Assembly: GCF_001541345.2 (NCBI RefSeq)
Contig: NZ_LMVL02000003.1
Coordinates: forward strand, 806,001-870,000
Reading direction: 5' to 3'
DNA: 64,000 nt
DNA from: Gillisella vitis
Lineage (GTDB): Bacteria > Pseudomonadota > Alphaproteobacteria > Rhizobiales > Rhizobiaceae
This document shows positions 9,516-18,795 of this stretch, in pieces. Position numbers and translations under genes: made by a program. Each line of letters opens with the position of its first letter. The stretch's first letter is position 1. The notes below the pieces were generated by a model. The model worked only from the letters and a program-made list of their open reading frames with translations, was not told where the DNA came from and did no database searches.

Positions 9516-10915
9516 CGAAACATCTGCCGAATCCGCTGGCCGTTGCGATCGATCTCAATCCGCCAATAGGCAGGCGAGCTTTTGGCAATCTGCACCATGT
9601 CCCGCGACGAGGTGACCTCGGTACCGTTGATGGAGACGATGATATCGCCAAGCTGGAAGCCAAGCCGCTGCGCCACCGAGCCATCAGCAAGAGCCGTAAT
9701 GGCGACGCCAGTCGTCTGGGTATTCAGTTTCAACTCAAAGGCAAGGCGCGGCGACAGATTGCCGACCGTCGCCCCTTCGAATGGGCTGTTGTTCTTGATC
9801 ACCTGCTCGTCGCGCGGACGGGTTTCAGGTGCGCCAGCCAGCGTCAGGGTAATGTCCTTTGGCTTGCCGTTATCGATCACGTTCAAGGTGACCGACTTGC
9901 CAAGCCCAATGGTCGTCAGGCGATAGTTCAGGGCATCGGGATGCTCGACAATGACCCCGTCCACCGCTGTAATGACCTGCCCGGCCTTGATGCCGGCCTT
10001 GTCCGCCGGGCCGCCTTCCACCGTCTTGGTCACCAGCGCACCCAAAACCTGCTTCAGGCCCAATGCATCGGCGACATCTGATGTGACCGGCTCGAATGTG
10101 GCGCCAACGTAAGGCCGCTCGAACGATGATGCGCCCTTGTCTGCCGCCTCCAGGAACACCTTGACCAGATTGGCTGGAATGGCAAAACCAACACCGTTAG
10201 ACCCACCGCCCTTGGAAAAGATCGCGGTATTCAGGCCGATCAGCTCGCCATTCATATTCATCAGCGCGCCACCGGAATTGCCGGGATTGATCGACGCATC
10301 GGTCTGGATAAAGAAGCCGAAATCGCCTTCCGAGACCTGATTGCGTGCCAGGCCGGAGACAATGCCGCTGGTCACCGTCTGGCCGACACCGAAGGGATTG
10401 CCGATTGCCAGCACCAAATCACCGACCTCGATCTTGTCCGAATCGGCGATTTTCAGCGTCGGCAGGCTTTCCTTGGCGTCGATTTTCAACACGGCGAGAT
10501 CCAGCCGTTCATCCTTCAACACCACTTTCACCGGATATTCCCGGCCATCGGAAAGCGACACCTTGATATCGTCGGCCCCCGCAATGACGTGAAAATTGGT
10601 CATTACCGTGCCATTCGCCTCGACGATCACCCCTGAGCCCAGCGAGGTCTGGCGTTCCGTGCGGTTGGGAAATCGCTGGCCGAAAAACTGCTGGAAAAAC
10701 GGATCGCCGGCGAAAGGATTGACGCGGCTCTGGACAATCCGCTCGGCATAGACATTGACGACGGCGCCATGGGTCTGCTTGACCAGAGGAGCAAAGGACA
10801 TTTGCATATCGGCGCGGCTTTGGGGCAGGCTTTTCGCGTCCTGCGCCAGTACCGGTGAACCGGCCAGACATGCAAGGACGATGACGGCGGGAGACATCGA
10901 TTTCAGGCCACGCAT
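9512..10915 (-). CDS. degQ: Periplasmic Do-like serine endoprotease (DegP/DegQ family)
   Basis: A 467-residue HtrA-type periplasmic protease for quality control of envelope proteins. A signal peptide occupies about residues 1-24 (cleavage near VLAQD). The trypsin-like domain carries the triad His109 (TNFHV), Asp139 (RLDLAV) and Ser214 (NPGNSGG); two PDZ domains follow. The ATG at 10915 was chosen because AGAGGAAA precedes it and the signal peptide starts there; an upstream in-frame codon at 10954 adds charged residues. The palindrome ACTTGACGGTCAAGT (10942-10956) lies in the upstream leader. First gene of the operon with rarA. Confidence 0.93.
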   Translation of the reverse strand: MRGLKSMSPAVIVLACLAGSPVLAQDAKSLPQSRADMQMSFAPLVKQTHGAVVNVYAERIVQSRVNPFAGDPFFQQFFGQRFPNRTERQTSLGSGVIVEANGTVMTNFHVIAGADDIKVSLSDGREYPVKVVLKDERLDLAVLKIDAKESLPTLKIADSDKIEVGDLVLAIGNPFGVGQTVTSGIVSGLARNQVSEGDFGFFIQTDASINPGNSGGALMNMNGELIGLNTAIFSKGGGSNGVGFAIPANLVKVFLEAADKGASSFERPYVGATFEPVTSDVADALGLKQVLGALVTKTVEGGPADKAGIKAGQVITAVDGVIVEHPDALNYRLTTIGLGKSVTLNVIDNGKPKDITLTLAGAPETRPRDEQVIKNNSPFEGATVGNLSPRLAFELKLNTQTTGVAITALADGSVAQRLGFQLGDIIVSINGTEVTSSRDMVQIAKSSPAYWRIEIDRNGQRIRQMFR

Positions 10916-11176
10916 ACGGATTTCCTCTTCATTCTCCCAAAACTTGACGGTCAAGTCTTATGGGAGGTTTTGGCAAAGCAAAATAGGCTCTTGGGTGAAA
11001 ATTGTGGCAAAGCATCGTCATTTCAAGCAGTGACGGTTCGGCACAACGACAATAATGAAAACCGAGACGCCCCGGCCTATCACCCGGCCCATCACAAAGG
11101 GGAACATTTGCTGGTGAAGCGCATTATTTATAGCCTTGACGGCGAAAAGCCTGCCGCGTCGAATGACGGGAAAGCC

Positions 11177-11545
11177 ATGACCATGAAAACTGCATCTGCC
11201 ACCGCCTCGATTTTGTTTCTCAGCACCCTGGTGATTGCAGGCATGATGCCCCGCCACAGCGAGGCCGCGAGCTTCGATTGCACCAAGACCGATCTGAAGG
11301 CCGATGAAAAAGCAATTTGCGACAATCGTGCTTTGAACGATCTCGACGTGAAGATGGTCACCACATTCGAGCTGATTTCCGGCCTGCTGCCGATGGGCAA
11401 TCGCGGCGAGTTGCAGGACCAGCAGACCACCTGGCTGAAAACCCGCCAATCCTGCAATGCAGATAACGATTGCATTGCGAAGGCCTATGAGGCGCGGCTG
11501 AAAGCTTTGATGGGCGTTTACGAAAAAATTGGACGGCCCCTCTAA
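11177..11545 (+). CDS. LprI/DUF1311-like secreted small protein
   Basis: A 122-residue protein with a signal peptide (about residues 1-32, ending HSEAA). The mature part has the lysozyme-inhibitor-LprI N-terminal-type layout: FDCTKTDLKADEKAICDNRALNDLDVKM, then WLKTRQSCNADNDCIAKAYEARL, with four cysteines likely forming two disulfides. It is presumably periplasmic; inhibition of lysozyme is a family possibility, not shown. The start is the ATG at 11177, or the ATG two codons later; longer in-frame readings upstream lack export features. Divergent from degQ. Confidence 0.75.
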   Translation: MTMKTASATASILFLSTLVIAGMMPRHSEAASFDCTKTDLKADEKAICDNRALNDLDVKMVTTFELISGLLPMGNRGELQDQQTTWLKTRQSCNADNDCIAKAYEARLKALMGVYEKIGRPL

Positions 11546-11634
11546 GTTTATTTTCTCGCTGGCAAGAACCGGGTGGTTTCAGTCCACCGTCCAGGCAAGT
11601 GTTTGGCGCATTCACGTCAAACAGGAGCCAGCCA

Positions 11635-12144
11635 ATGCAGACCATCCGCTTTGCCCCCATGCCGTCCACCCTTGCCGAAGCCTACTGGCGCGGTGCGCCG
11701 GATGCTTATGGATGCGTGCCGGAACGCCGGACCTCGCCTGGTGGCAGCTATCAATGCCGCCATTGCCTAGCGTCAATTGCCGAAGGTGCGCCTTATCTGA
11801 CCCTGGCCTATCGGCCTTTCCCGCATCTACAGCCCTATGCCGAAACAGGACCGATCTTTCTTCATGCCGAGGAATGCGCGCCTTACGATGAAGGCGATAC
11901 TTTGCCGCCGATCTTCGACAGCCCCGATTATATCGTGCGTGGCTATGGCCACGATGACAGGATCGTCTATGGCACCGGCGCCGTTACCGAGACATCGCGG
12001 ATTGCGGCCCGCGCGCAAGAGCTTCTCCAGGACGAAAAAATCGCCTATGTGCATGTCCGGTCGGCTCGCAACAACTGCTTTCAATGCAGGATCGAGCGGA
12101 CCCCGGCGGGCGAAGATCTGCTGGAGGGATTGGAAACTGCCTAG
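11635..12144 (+). CDS. DUF1203 domain-containing protein
   Basis: A 169-residue cytosolic protein of the DUF1203 family; function unknown. Two CxxC-type pairs are visible: YQCRHCLASI near residue 40 and NNCFQCRIERT near the C-terminus, together with the conserved GPIFLHAEEC and YGHDDRIVYGTG segments. The ATG at 11635 has CAGGAG nine bases upstream, whereas the in-frame codon at 11599 has none. It is followed after 51 bases by the asparaginase gene, which may share its transcript. Confidence 0.8.
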   Translation: MQTIRFAPMPSTLAEAYWRGAPDAYGCVPERRTSPGGSYQCRHCLASIAEGAPYLTLAYRPFPHLQPYAETGPIFLHAEECAPYDEGDTLPPIFDSPDYIVRGYGHDDRIVYGTGAVTETSRIAARAQELLQDEKIAYVHVRSARNNCFQCRIERTPAGEDLLEGLETA

Positions 12145-12195
12145 AGTTAGTCAGGAAAAACCTGACAGGCTCTAAGCACTGCAAGGAGACATGTC

Positions 12196-13809
12196 TTGAA
12201 AATTGGCGTCATCAATACCGGCGGCACGATCAGCTGCGTCGGCAATCCACTGGCTCCGATGACCAGCGCGCAATTCAAGGCAGCCTGCCAGTCCCATCTC
12301 GACCCGATCCTCAAGCAGAAATTTGCCCATCTGGTGCTGGACTATGTGACCGACCTCGCTTTTCCCGAAAGCGAAAGTGGCATGTTGGACAGCACCAATC
12401 TGCAACCCTCCGACTGGTGCCTGATTGCCCGCCATATCCTGGAACGCTACGACACAGTGGACGGCTGGATCGTATTGCATGGCACGGATACCATGGATTA
12501 CAGCGGCACGGCGCTCGCCATGCTGCTGGCGCGCTTCAGTGCCGATGGCACTGTGCTGGCGCAGCTCAGCAAGCCGGTGATCCTGACCGGTTCGCAAGTG
12601 CCGCTGTTTCACTCCCCGACGCCGGGGGTGATTTCCGGTATGACGTTCAATAGTGACGCTTTTCAAAACGTCTGTGGCGCGGTCGCCGCCGCCCAGACCG
12701 GCCTTGCCGGTGTCAGTGTGTTTTTCGATAGCCAGTTGATGCGCGGTTCGCGGGTGGTGAAAGCCGATGCCAGCCAGTTTCGTGGCTTTTCCAGCCCGAA
12801 TTTCCCGGTTGTCGGCCAGTATGGCATCAGCCTCGGCCTCAATGCCGAGCTTGCCCCGCTGCCGCCCGTATCATCTGCCGTCAGCCTGGATGATGAGGTC
12901 GCAAGGGCAGAAACACTCGCCCAATTGCAGGCCATCACCTCCAACATCAACAAGGCCCCGGTCATCACTCTCGGGGCATTTCCCGCCTGGTACGATGCCG
13001 CCCAAGGTAAGGCGCTGCTGGCCGATATGATCCGCGCCTGCGTGGCCCAGGGCATTGGCGGACTGGTGCTGCAAGCCTATGGTGCTGGTAATTTCCCAAG
13101 TGGCAATGCCAGACACCCGGACCAGGGTGCTATCTACAAAGCCGTGGAGGAGGCCAACCGGGCGGGCGTGGTTGTCGTCGATAATACCCAGGTTCTGCAA
13201 GGCGCGGTGGACTATAATACTTATGCCGCAGGGGCCTGGCTGCCCGCCATAGGCACATTAAACCCGGTGGATATGACCGTCATGGCCTCCCTCGCCAAGC
13301 TGACCGTGCTTTTGGCGGCCAGCGATACAAATGGTTGGTCACTGGACGATGTCAAATATCTGATGCAGACGCCGCTGGTCGGCGAGATGGCCGATATTGC
13401 CCGGCTGGACAGCCGCAGCAACGCGGTGCTTCTTCCCGGCCAATCGCTGACCACGTTCAACGGCAGCGCCAGCCTGGTGAACGACCCGGTATTCGGCCCG
13501 CAACTGCGCGACAGCTCCGGCAACACGCTTTGGTCGATGCTGGAGTCGATGCTGAACGACGATGAAAAAGCCGCCCTGCCCGGCCGATTGCAGATGCGCG
13601 ACGATGGAAATCTGGTTTTCTATAACCGCAACAATCAGCCCTTGTGGCAGAGCAAGACCGGTGAGGAAGGCGCCTCTTCACAATTGCGTCTTAGGCAGTC
13701 AGACGAAAACACCGTGTGTTTGAGCGTTTATGATTACAGCCACCGCCAAACGCTCTGGAGCAAGACTTTTTTGCTTCCATCCGCCAGGTATCACGACTCG
13801 AAGATGTGA
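12196..13809 (+). CDS. Type I/II L-asparaginase fused to a bulb-type (B-lectin-like) domain
   Basis: A 537-residue two-part protein. Residues 1 to about 340 are an asparaginase with both threonine active-site signatures: TGGTIS (8-13) and HGTDTM (95-100). It has no signal peptide, so cytosolic asparagine hydrolysis to aspartate and ammonia is expected. From about residue 412 (LLPGQSLTTFNG) come three degenerate bulb-lectin repeats; the second has RxDxNxVxY (468-476) and the third QxDxNxV (501-507), followed by LW. Start: the first ATG (12191) hits a stop after two codons, so TTG at 12196 is used, with AAGGAG upstream. A lectin tail on an asparaginase is unusual. Confidence 0.85.
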   Translation: MKIGVINTGGTISCVGNPLAPMTSAQFKAACQSHLDPILKQKFAHLVLDYVTDLAFPESESGMLDSTNLQPSDWCLIARHILERYDTVDGWIVLHGTDTMDYSGTALAMLLARFSADGTVLAQLSKPVILTGSQVPLFHSPTPGVISGMTFNSDAFQNVCGAVAAAQTGLAGVSVFFDSQLMRGSRVVKADASQFRGFSSPNFPVVGQYGISLGLNAELAPLPPVSSAVSLDDEVARAETLAQLQAITSNINKAPVITLGAFPAWYDAAQGKALLADMIRACVAQGIGGLVLQAYGAGNFPSGNARHPDQGAIYKAVEEANRAGVVVVDNTQVLQGAVDYNTYAAGAWLPAIGTLNPVDMTVMASLAKLTVLLAASDTNGWSLDDVKYLMQTPLVGEMADIARLDSRSNAVLLPGQSLTTFNGSASLVNDPVFGPQLRDSSGNTLWSMLESMLNDDEKAALPGRLQMRDDGNLVFYNRNNQPLWQSKTGEEGASSQLRLRQSDENTVCLSVYDYSHRQTLWSKTFLLPSARYHDSKM

Positions 13810-13958
13810 ACCACAGCGTGGCAAAAAAACAGCCGTTCGTCTGACGTGGCGGGCAGCTTTGATCCACTCGATGTAAGCGGGAATTTTAACGAGATTTTTT
13901 ACAGTATTTACAATGATCGCCGTTAAAATCGAAAGGAACCTAGCAAAAAGACTTTCAC

Positions 13959-14294
13959 ATGCAAAACAACCTTAAAATGGATATTCGCACCGCTCCCCGA
14001 AGCCGCTGCCGTATGGACAGTGCCGTGCGCTATATGCGCCAGGTTGCCGATTGCCGGATCATCGACATTTCACGCTCAGGCTTGGCACTTGAACTCTACA
14101 CTGCCTTCCACGCAGCGGCTGGCAGCACCGTCCTCATCGAAAATGAGGAAATCGGTCTACTTGAGGGAATGGTCCGCTGGAATCGCGGCGGACGGCTGGG
14201 CATTCAGTTTCGCCAGAACAGCAATTCCATTGCGAAGGTCGCCGCTTACTTTCGCAACTTCCACCAGGAAGTGCGCCCGGTCTTGAAACGATAG
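13959..14294 (+). CDS. PilZ-domain protein, probable c-di-GMP receptor
   Basis: A 111-residue stand-alone PilZ domain. Both c-di-GMP binding signatures are present: RxxxR at residues 10-14 and DxSxxG at 36-41, followed by the expected GMVRW strand around 55-59. It should bind cyclic di-GMP and act on motility, polysaccharide or envelope targets; the target is not visible in the neighbourhood. No strong Shine-Dalgarno sequence precedes the ATG at 13959; an alternative start is the ATG six codons on. A 9-bp inverted repeat (ATTTTAACG at 13883 with CGTTAAAAT at 13921) lies upstream and may be regulatory. Confidence 0.8.
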   Translation: MQNNLKMDIRTAPRSRCRMDSAVRYMRQVADCRIIDISRSGLALELYTAFHAAAGSTVLIENEEIGLLEGMVRWNRGGRLGIQFRQNSNSIAKVAAYFRNFHQEVRPVLKR

Positions 14295-14457
14295 ACCCGA
14301 TCGCTCCCCCACAGCTTTGATCGCTCGAACTAGATATCACCGGCCAATTTCTGGCGCGCACGGTATTTCAGATTAGCATCATCAACCTGTCATGATATGA
14401 AGGCAACTGGTTTGCGATGCTTACGCATCGACGATGACATTTGCCAGGAGCCTTCCC

Positions 14458-16461
14458 ATGTCGCCACTCGCACACTTGCGCCCCTCCGACCTGCACCCTA
14501 TTACGCGCCGCTCGCTGTTGGGAGGTTTTGCCGCTGCCAGCGCTCTTGTCGTGCTGCATCCGTTTGCCGCCCGGGCGGCAGCCAATCAGGCGCATTTGCG
14601 ATTGATGGAAACCACCGACATCCACGTCAACCTGATGCCCTACGACTATTACGCTGACAAGCCCAATGACACGATGGGCCTGACGCGCACAGCGACGCTG
14701 ATCGACGAAATCCGGGCCGAAGCTGGCAACTCCATGTTGATCGACAACGGTGATTTGCTGCAAGGCAGCCCGATGGGCGACTACATGGCCTATAAGAAAG
14801 GTATAAAGGCCGGCGACCAGCATCCGGTTATGAAGGCGATGAACACGCTGGGTTACGATTGCGGCACGCTTGGCAATCACGAATTCAATTACGGCCTCGA
14901 CTTCATGTTCAACACGCTGGCGGCGGCGAAATATCCCATCGTCTGCGCCAACCTGACCAAGGGCCAGCTGGCAACCGATCCGAAAAATGACGCGCTGTTC
15001 TTCAAGCCCTTTACGATCATTGAAAAGACGATCAAGGACGGTGCGGGTGCCGAGAGCGTCATCAAGGTCGGCTTTATCGGGTTCGTTCCGCCGCAGATTA
15101 TGCTCTGGGATGCCAAGAACCTTGAAGGCAAGGCCCAGACTCGTGACATCGTCGAGGCAGCGCGCGCCTGGGTACCTGTGATGAAGGAGCAAGGTGCCGA
15201 TATCGTCATCGCGCTATCGCATTCCGGTATCGACGGCAGCGGCCAGACGGAAAGAATGGAAAACGCCTCGCTTTACCTAGCGACAGTTGACGGCATTGAT
15301 GCGATTTTCACCGGCCATCAACATCTGGTCTTTCCCGGCCCAAAGACCTGGGATGGCGTCCAGGGCGCTGATCCGCTGAAGGGAACATTGATGGGCAAGC
15401 CCGCCGTCATGGCTGGTTTCTGGGGCTCACATATGGGCCTGATCGACTTCATGCTGGAAAAAGATGGCAATCGCTGGAAAATCGTCGATTTTACCGCCGA
15501 GGCACGGCCGATCTATCACCGCGATGACGCCAAGAAAATCATTGCCGACGTCAGAGACAACCAAAACGTCGTGGCAGCCGTAAAAGACGAGCATGAGGCG
15601 ACTTTGACTTACGTGCGCACCCCGGTTGGCAAGACCTCCGCACCGCTTTACTCCTATTTTGCGCTGGTGGCCGACGACCCGTCGGTGCAGATCGTGTCCA
15701 ATGCCCAGACCTGGTATATCAAGGACATGCTGAAGGAGACGAAGTACAAGGATTACCCGGTACTCTCAGCCGCAGCCCCCTTCAAGGCTGGCGGCCGCGG
15801 TGGCGCCGATTATTATACCGATGTTCCCGCAGGCGATATCGCCATCAAGAATGTCTCGGACCTTTATCTCTATCCGAATACCGTGCAGGCGGTGCTGATA
15901 ACAGGCGCGCAAGTCAAGAACTGGCTGGAAATGTCGGCTGGCATGTTCAACCAGATCAAGCCCGGCTCGAAGGATGCAGCCCTGCTCAATCTCGACTTCC
16001 CATCCTACAATTACGATGTGATCGATGGCGTCACCTACGAGATCGACCTGTCGCAGCCCGCGAAATATGACAAGGATGGCAAGCCGGTCAATCCGGATGC
16101 AAACCGGATCAAGAACTTGAGCTTTAACGGCAAGCCGATCGATCCCGCCCAGCAATTTCTGGTCGTCACCAACAATTACCGCGCCGGTGGTGGTGGAAAA
16201 TTCCCTGACATCGCCTCCGACAAAGTGATTTTCGTCGGCCCGGATACCAATCGCGATGTCATCGTCCGCTATATCGTCGCGCAGGGCACCATCAACCCAT
16301 CCGCCGATGGCAATTGGCGCTTTGCCGCAATCCCCGACACGACCGCCAGCTTCCAGACAGGCCCTAAGGGCCGGGCGTTTGCAGCCGAGGTCAAGGGCGC
16401 AAAGATCGAGGATGCCGGTGACGGCGCGGACGGTTTTGCCAATTATCGGCTGATTCTGTAA
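14458..16461 (+). CDS. cpdB: 2',3'-cyclic-nucleotide 2'-phosphodiesterase / 3'-nucleotidase
   Basis: A periplasmic enzyme that converts 2',3'-cyclic nucleotides and 3'-nucleotides to nucleosides for scavenging. The N-terminus carries a twin-arginine signal (TRRSLLGG, residues 16-23, hydrophobic run, cleavage near AARAA). The metallophosphatase domain shows TTDIHVNL, GDLLQGSP, GNHEFNYG and GHQHLVFPG; the 5'-nucleotidase C-terminal domain follows. At 667 residues it has the usual length. The ATG at 14458 has AGGAG eight bases upstream, while the in-frame ATG at 14434 has none. A small hairpin CGATGC-TTAC-GCATCG precedes the gene, and a strong terminator follows. Confidence 0.93.
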   Translation: MSPLAHLRPSDLHPITRRSLLGGFAAASALVVLHPFAARAAANQAHLRLMETTDIHVNLMPYDYYADKPNDTMGLTRTATLIDEIRAEAGNSMLIDNGDLLQGSPMGDYMAYKKGIKAGDQHPVMKAMNTLGYDCGTLGNHEFNYGLDFMFNTLAAAKYPIVCANLTKGQLATDPKNDALFFKPFTIIEKTIKDGAGAESVIKVGFIGFVPPQIMLWDAKNLEGKAQTRDIVEAARAWVPVMKEQGADIVIALSHSGIDGSGQTERMENASLYLATVDGIDAIFTGHQHLVFPGPKTWDGVQGADPLKGTLMGKPAVMAGFWGSHMGLIDFMLEKDGNRWKIVDFTAEARPIYHRDDAKKIIADVRDNQNVVAAVKDEHEATLTYVRTPVGKTSAPLYSYFALVADDPSVQIVSNAQTWYIKDMLKETKYKDYPVLSAAAPFKAGGRGGADYYTDVPAGDIAIKNVSDLYLYPNTVQAVLITGAQVKNWLEMSAGMFNQIKPGSKDAALLNLDFPSYNYDVIDGVTYEIDLSQPAKYDKDGKPVNPDANRIKNLSFNGKPIDPAQQFLVVTNNYRAGGGGKFPDIASDKVIFVGPDTNRDVIVRYIVAQGTINPSADGNWRFAAIPDTTASFQTGPKGRAFAAEVKGAKIEDAGDGADGFANYRLIL

Positions 16462-16483
16462 AACCACGATCCAGCTGAAACGC

Positions 16484-16516
16484 AAAACGCCCGGACAAAA
16501 ATCCGGGCGTTTTTTA
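16484..16516. terminator. Bidirectional intrinsic terminator (cpdB / hlyU-like gene)
   Basis: AACGCCCGGA (16486-16495) pairs with TCCGGGCGTT (16502-16511). A T run follows on the plus strand and an equivalent T run on the minus strand, so it can end both converging transcripts. Confidence 0.85.
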
Positions 16517-16545
16517 TGAATGATTTATCGGTGGCTCGATAGATA

Positions 16546-16872
16546 TCAGGCGCTGCGATCCTTGGCGCCATCAGCAAACAGCGAAGGTCCGTTCTGGTCG
16601 ATAATCTGGCGCGCCTTGCGGAAGGTGCAATCCAGCGCATCTTCCTTGGATGTAAACATGTCGGCGCGAATGAAGCTGCGGGTCAGCGTCTCGCCGTTGA
16701 CGTCCTTTTCGATCCGTCCGGCCAAACGCAACTGGCTGCCTTCCTTGATCGGCTCGGCATAGATCCGGCAATCGCCATGCAATTGCGGCTCGGCTGAAAC
16801 GGACTGCTTTGTCTCATCTGATGAGGACGAACCCGAAAACGCCGAAAAAATCTTCGAAAGAAAGGATGCCAT
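16546..16872 (-). CDS. HlyU family protein
   Basis: A 108-residue protein of the HlyU family as annotated in alphaproteobacteria. This family differs from the Vibrio ArsR-type HlyU regulator, so a transcription-factor role should not be assumed. A serine-rich N-terminal stretch (KIFSAFSGSSSSDE) precedes a compact domain with YAEPIKEGSQLRLAGRIEKDVNG, SFIRADMF and TFRKARQIIDQNG. The start at 16872 (MASFLSK) follows GAGGG; the reading upstream to 17025 is not conserved-looking. It converges with cpdB at the shared terminator. Confidence 0.75.
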   Translation of the reverse strand: MASFLSKIFSAFSGSSSSDETKQSVSAEPQLHGDCRIYAEPIKEGSQLRLAGRIEKDVNGETLTRSFIRADMFTSKEDALDCTFRKARQIIDQNGPSLFADGAKDRSA

Positions 16873-17067
16873 TGCAACTGCCCTCTGCCTGCCAACGAAT
16901 GTTATGGCACAAGGATGCTTCCGCATCCCGGCCACGACGACAATGGCGTTTGTCGGCAAGCATGATCGTAAAATCAAGCGATTTTGCTCACAATCTATCC
17001 AATAATCTCTGCTGGCCGTCTGCAAATGGCAATTTCTGCGCTTCCGGTACTCACGTACTTTGAGACA

Positions 17068-18105
17068 TCAGGCAACCGCATCCTCAGCAGGCATAGATTT
17101 CACTGCGGTTTCATTGGTCATCACACGACGGTTGCGCAGGAAAAACTGGAAACTGGTTGGCGCCCGCATCAGATAGCCCGGATAGGCGGCAACCAGCCGC
17201 ATCAGAACCTTGAAATCCGGCAGGTAGCCCTTGGCCAGGCCACGCAACAAGGCATAGGTATAGGCGCCTTCATAAAGCTTCTGGCGGAACAGAACAGTCT
17301 CTGGATCGGCCAGTAGGATAACCGGCGTATCCTTGAGATAATTATATTGAAGCGCCAGGCAGCCCTGGATTGCCACGGATTTCGGGCTGGCCCAGGAAAC
17401 GTTGGACCAGTAGAGATTGACGCCTTCCAGGCAGCTGACATTGATCTTCGGATCGATCACCGTGTCGTTGAACAGGCAAAGCTCGATCCAGAAAACATGA
17501 TCCTCGCCGGCACTGCGCAGCGCGCCATTGAACCGTAAGCCGGCATTTTTCTTGAACCGGTAAACGACGGTCGATGTCTGCGGTGGGCATTCGCGGATCA
17601 TCACTTCCGCAAGCTGGCCCTTGCGGAAGGCATGGTAATTGTCACCGCAGATCAGGTCTTCATCGGAAGCAAGCGCGCGGCGCGTGCCGGGAAGACTAAT
17701 GAAATAGTCGGCATAATACTTACCGCGAACGTGGTTGCAGAAGAAGAAATCGCCAAAGACAAGCCCGTCCAGGGCACGTTGAATGTGGTCGTCGTGCCAG
17801 ACGTCATCGGAATCGAGAAAGGCCACGTAGTTGACGGGATCGGCTTCAAGATAATCCAGCGCCATATTGCGCGCTTCGCCTGGTCCACCATTGTCTTTTT
17901 CAAGCAGAACGATGCGCAGATTGGGACCGGCTTCGAAATCAGCAAGTTCCTCTTTGGCGGAAATTGGCGAGCTATCGTCAACGATAACAACGCTTATCTC
18001 AACGTCACTGTCTAACTTCTGCGATTTAATCGATTCCAGAGCCCGGGATAAAATTCCCTTCTCTTTCTGGAAAAAGGGAATCACGACAGCAACCGATACA
18101 CTCAT
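17068..18105 (-). CDS. Family 2 glycosyltransferase
   Basis: A 345-residue GT-A fold glycosyltransferase, probably making a surface polysaccharide. The N-terminus SVAVVIPFFQKEKG is the nucleotide-sugar binding strand, followed by VVIVDDSSP and the GGPGEARNMALDY segment. The metal-binding DxD is in FLDSDDVW near residue 97. The sugar and acceptor are unknown, and no other polysaccharide genes are adjacent. There are overlapping start options (GTG 18117, ATG 18108, ATG 18105); GAGG spacing favours 18105. Upstream lies an AT-rich non-coding block, which may hint at separate acquisition. Confidence 0.85.
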   Translation of the reverse strand: MSVSVAVVIPFFQKEKGILSRALESIKSQKLDSDVEISVVIVDDSSPISAKEELADFEAGPNLRIVLLEKDNGGPGEARNMALDYLEADPVNYVAFLDSDDVWHDDHIQRALDGLVFGDFFFCNHVRGKYYADYFISLPGTRRALASDEDLICGDNYHAFRKGQLAEVMIRECPPQTSTVVYRFKKNAGLRFNGALRSAGEDHVFWIELCLFNDTVIDPKINVSCLEGVNLYWSNVSWASPKSVAIQGCLALQYNYLKDTPVILLADPETVLFRQKLYEGAYTYALLRGLAKGYLPDFKVLMRLVAAYPGYLMRAPTSFQFFLRNRRVMTNETAVKSMPAEDAVA

Positions 18106-18117
18106 CATACACCTCAC

Positions 18118-18795
18118 GTTGCTTCAACGACACCCTTTGCCACGCGCGGATTTCAAGCCAAGCGCAGCCAAGATCTGTTCAGACACCATCACTGATGCCG
18201 CAGCGTTCACGGAAAAAGCATTAATACAAAATTAAGCCTACACAACATTAGCCGAGCCAGCAACATCTAGAAACGTCATTTATTGGGTCTATTTTTTTAA
18301 GAATCGCGGGAACGAAATCAGCATTACCATTATGCTACACATGTATTTTTGCGAATTTCCCGAATTGGGACAGCACTGTTTAAGCAGTAGATTTCAGAAA
18401 AACTATTCTAAATCAACATTTTGGGAGATTGATGTGTATCCTACCCCTTATTGTTGGGGATTTTTTACAAACCATAAGTGGATTTATTCTAAACGGCACA
18501 ACCGATTATCATCGCATGCTTGAATGCAAAAAACGGAACTTATGGTAAATTTCCTGATAGCATCGGCCTGTGATCCATATCGAGACATAGATCGATGGAT
18601 TGGCAGTGGTGCTTAGAACCCGTCTCTTCCTGCTTTCGCTCCAGTAGAGCGAGTCAGCAACGTCGTTCGCCTATACCCTGCCGAGGTAAAACCGTATTTT
18701 TCACTATCTGTTGCAGGATTGCTTAAAGCAGTTCCAACTTCGGGATCGATGCGTTAGCAGATATCACTGATATTGCCGATGCTGGAAACCAGACC
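18118..18795. other. AT-rich intergenic region
   Basis: About 680 bases between the divergent glycosyltransferase and ilvA genes. The stretch 18190-18560 is clearly richer in A and T than the surrounding chromosome. A 63-codon frame at 18332-18523 (starting MLHMYFCEF) has no Shine-Dalgarno sequence and reads like chance. I found no tRNA, terminator or repeat. Confidence 0.5.

Noticed and set aside
9182..10081. A 299-codon plus-strand open frame over rarA and degQ
   Set aside because: Crosses two well-supported opposite-strand genes and has no domain or start signal.
18332..18523. A 63-codon frame in the AT-rich gap
   Set aside because: No Shine-Dalgarno sequence, odd cysteine/tryptophan-rich composition and no resemblance to known small proteins.
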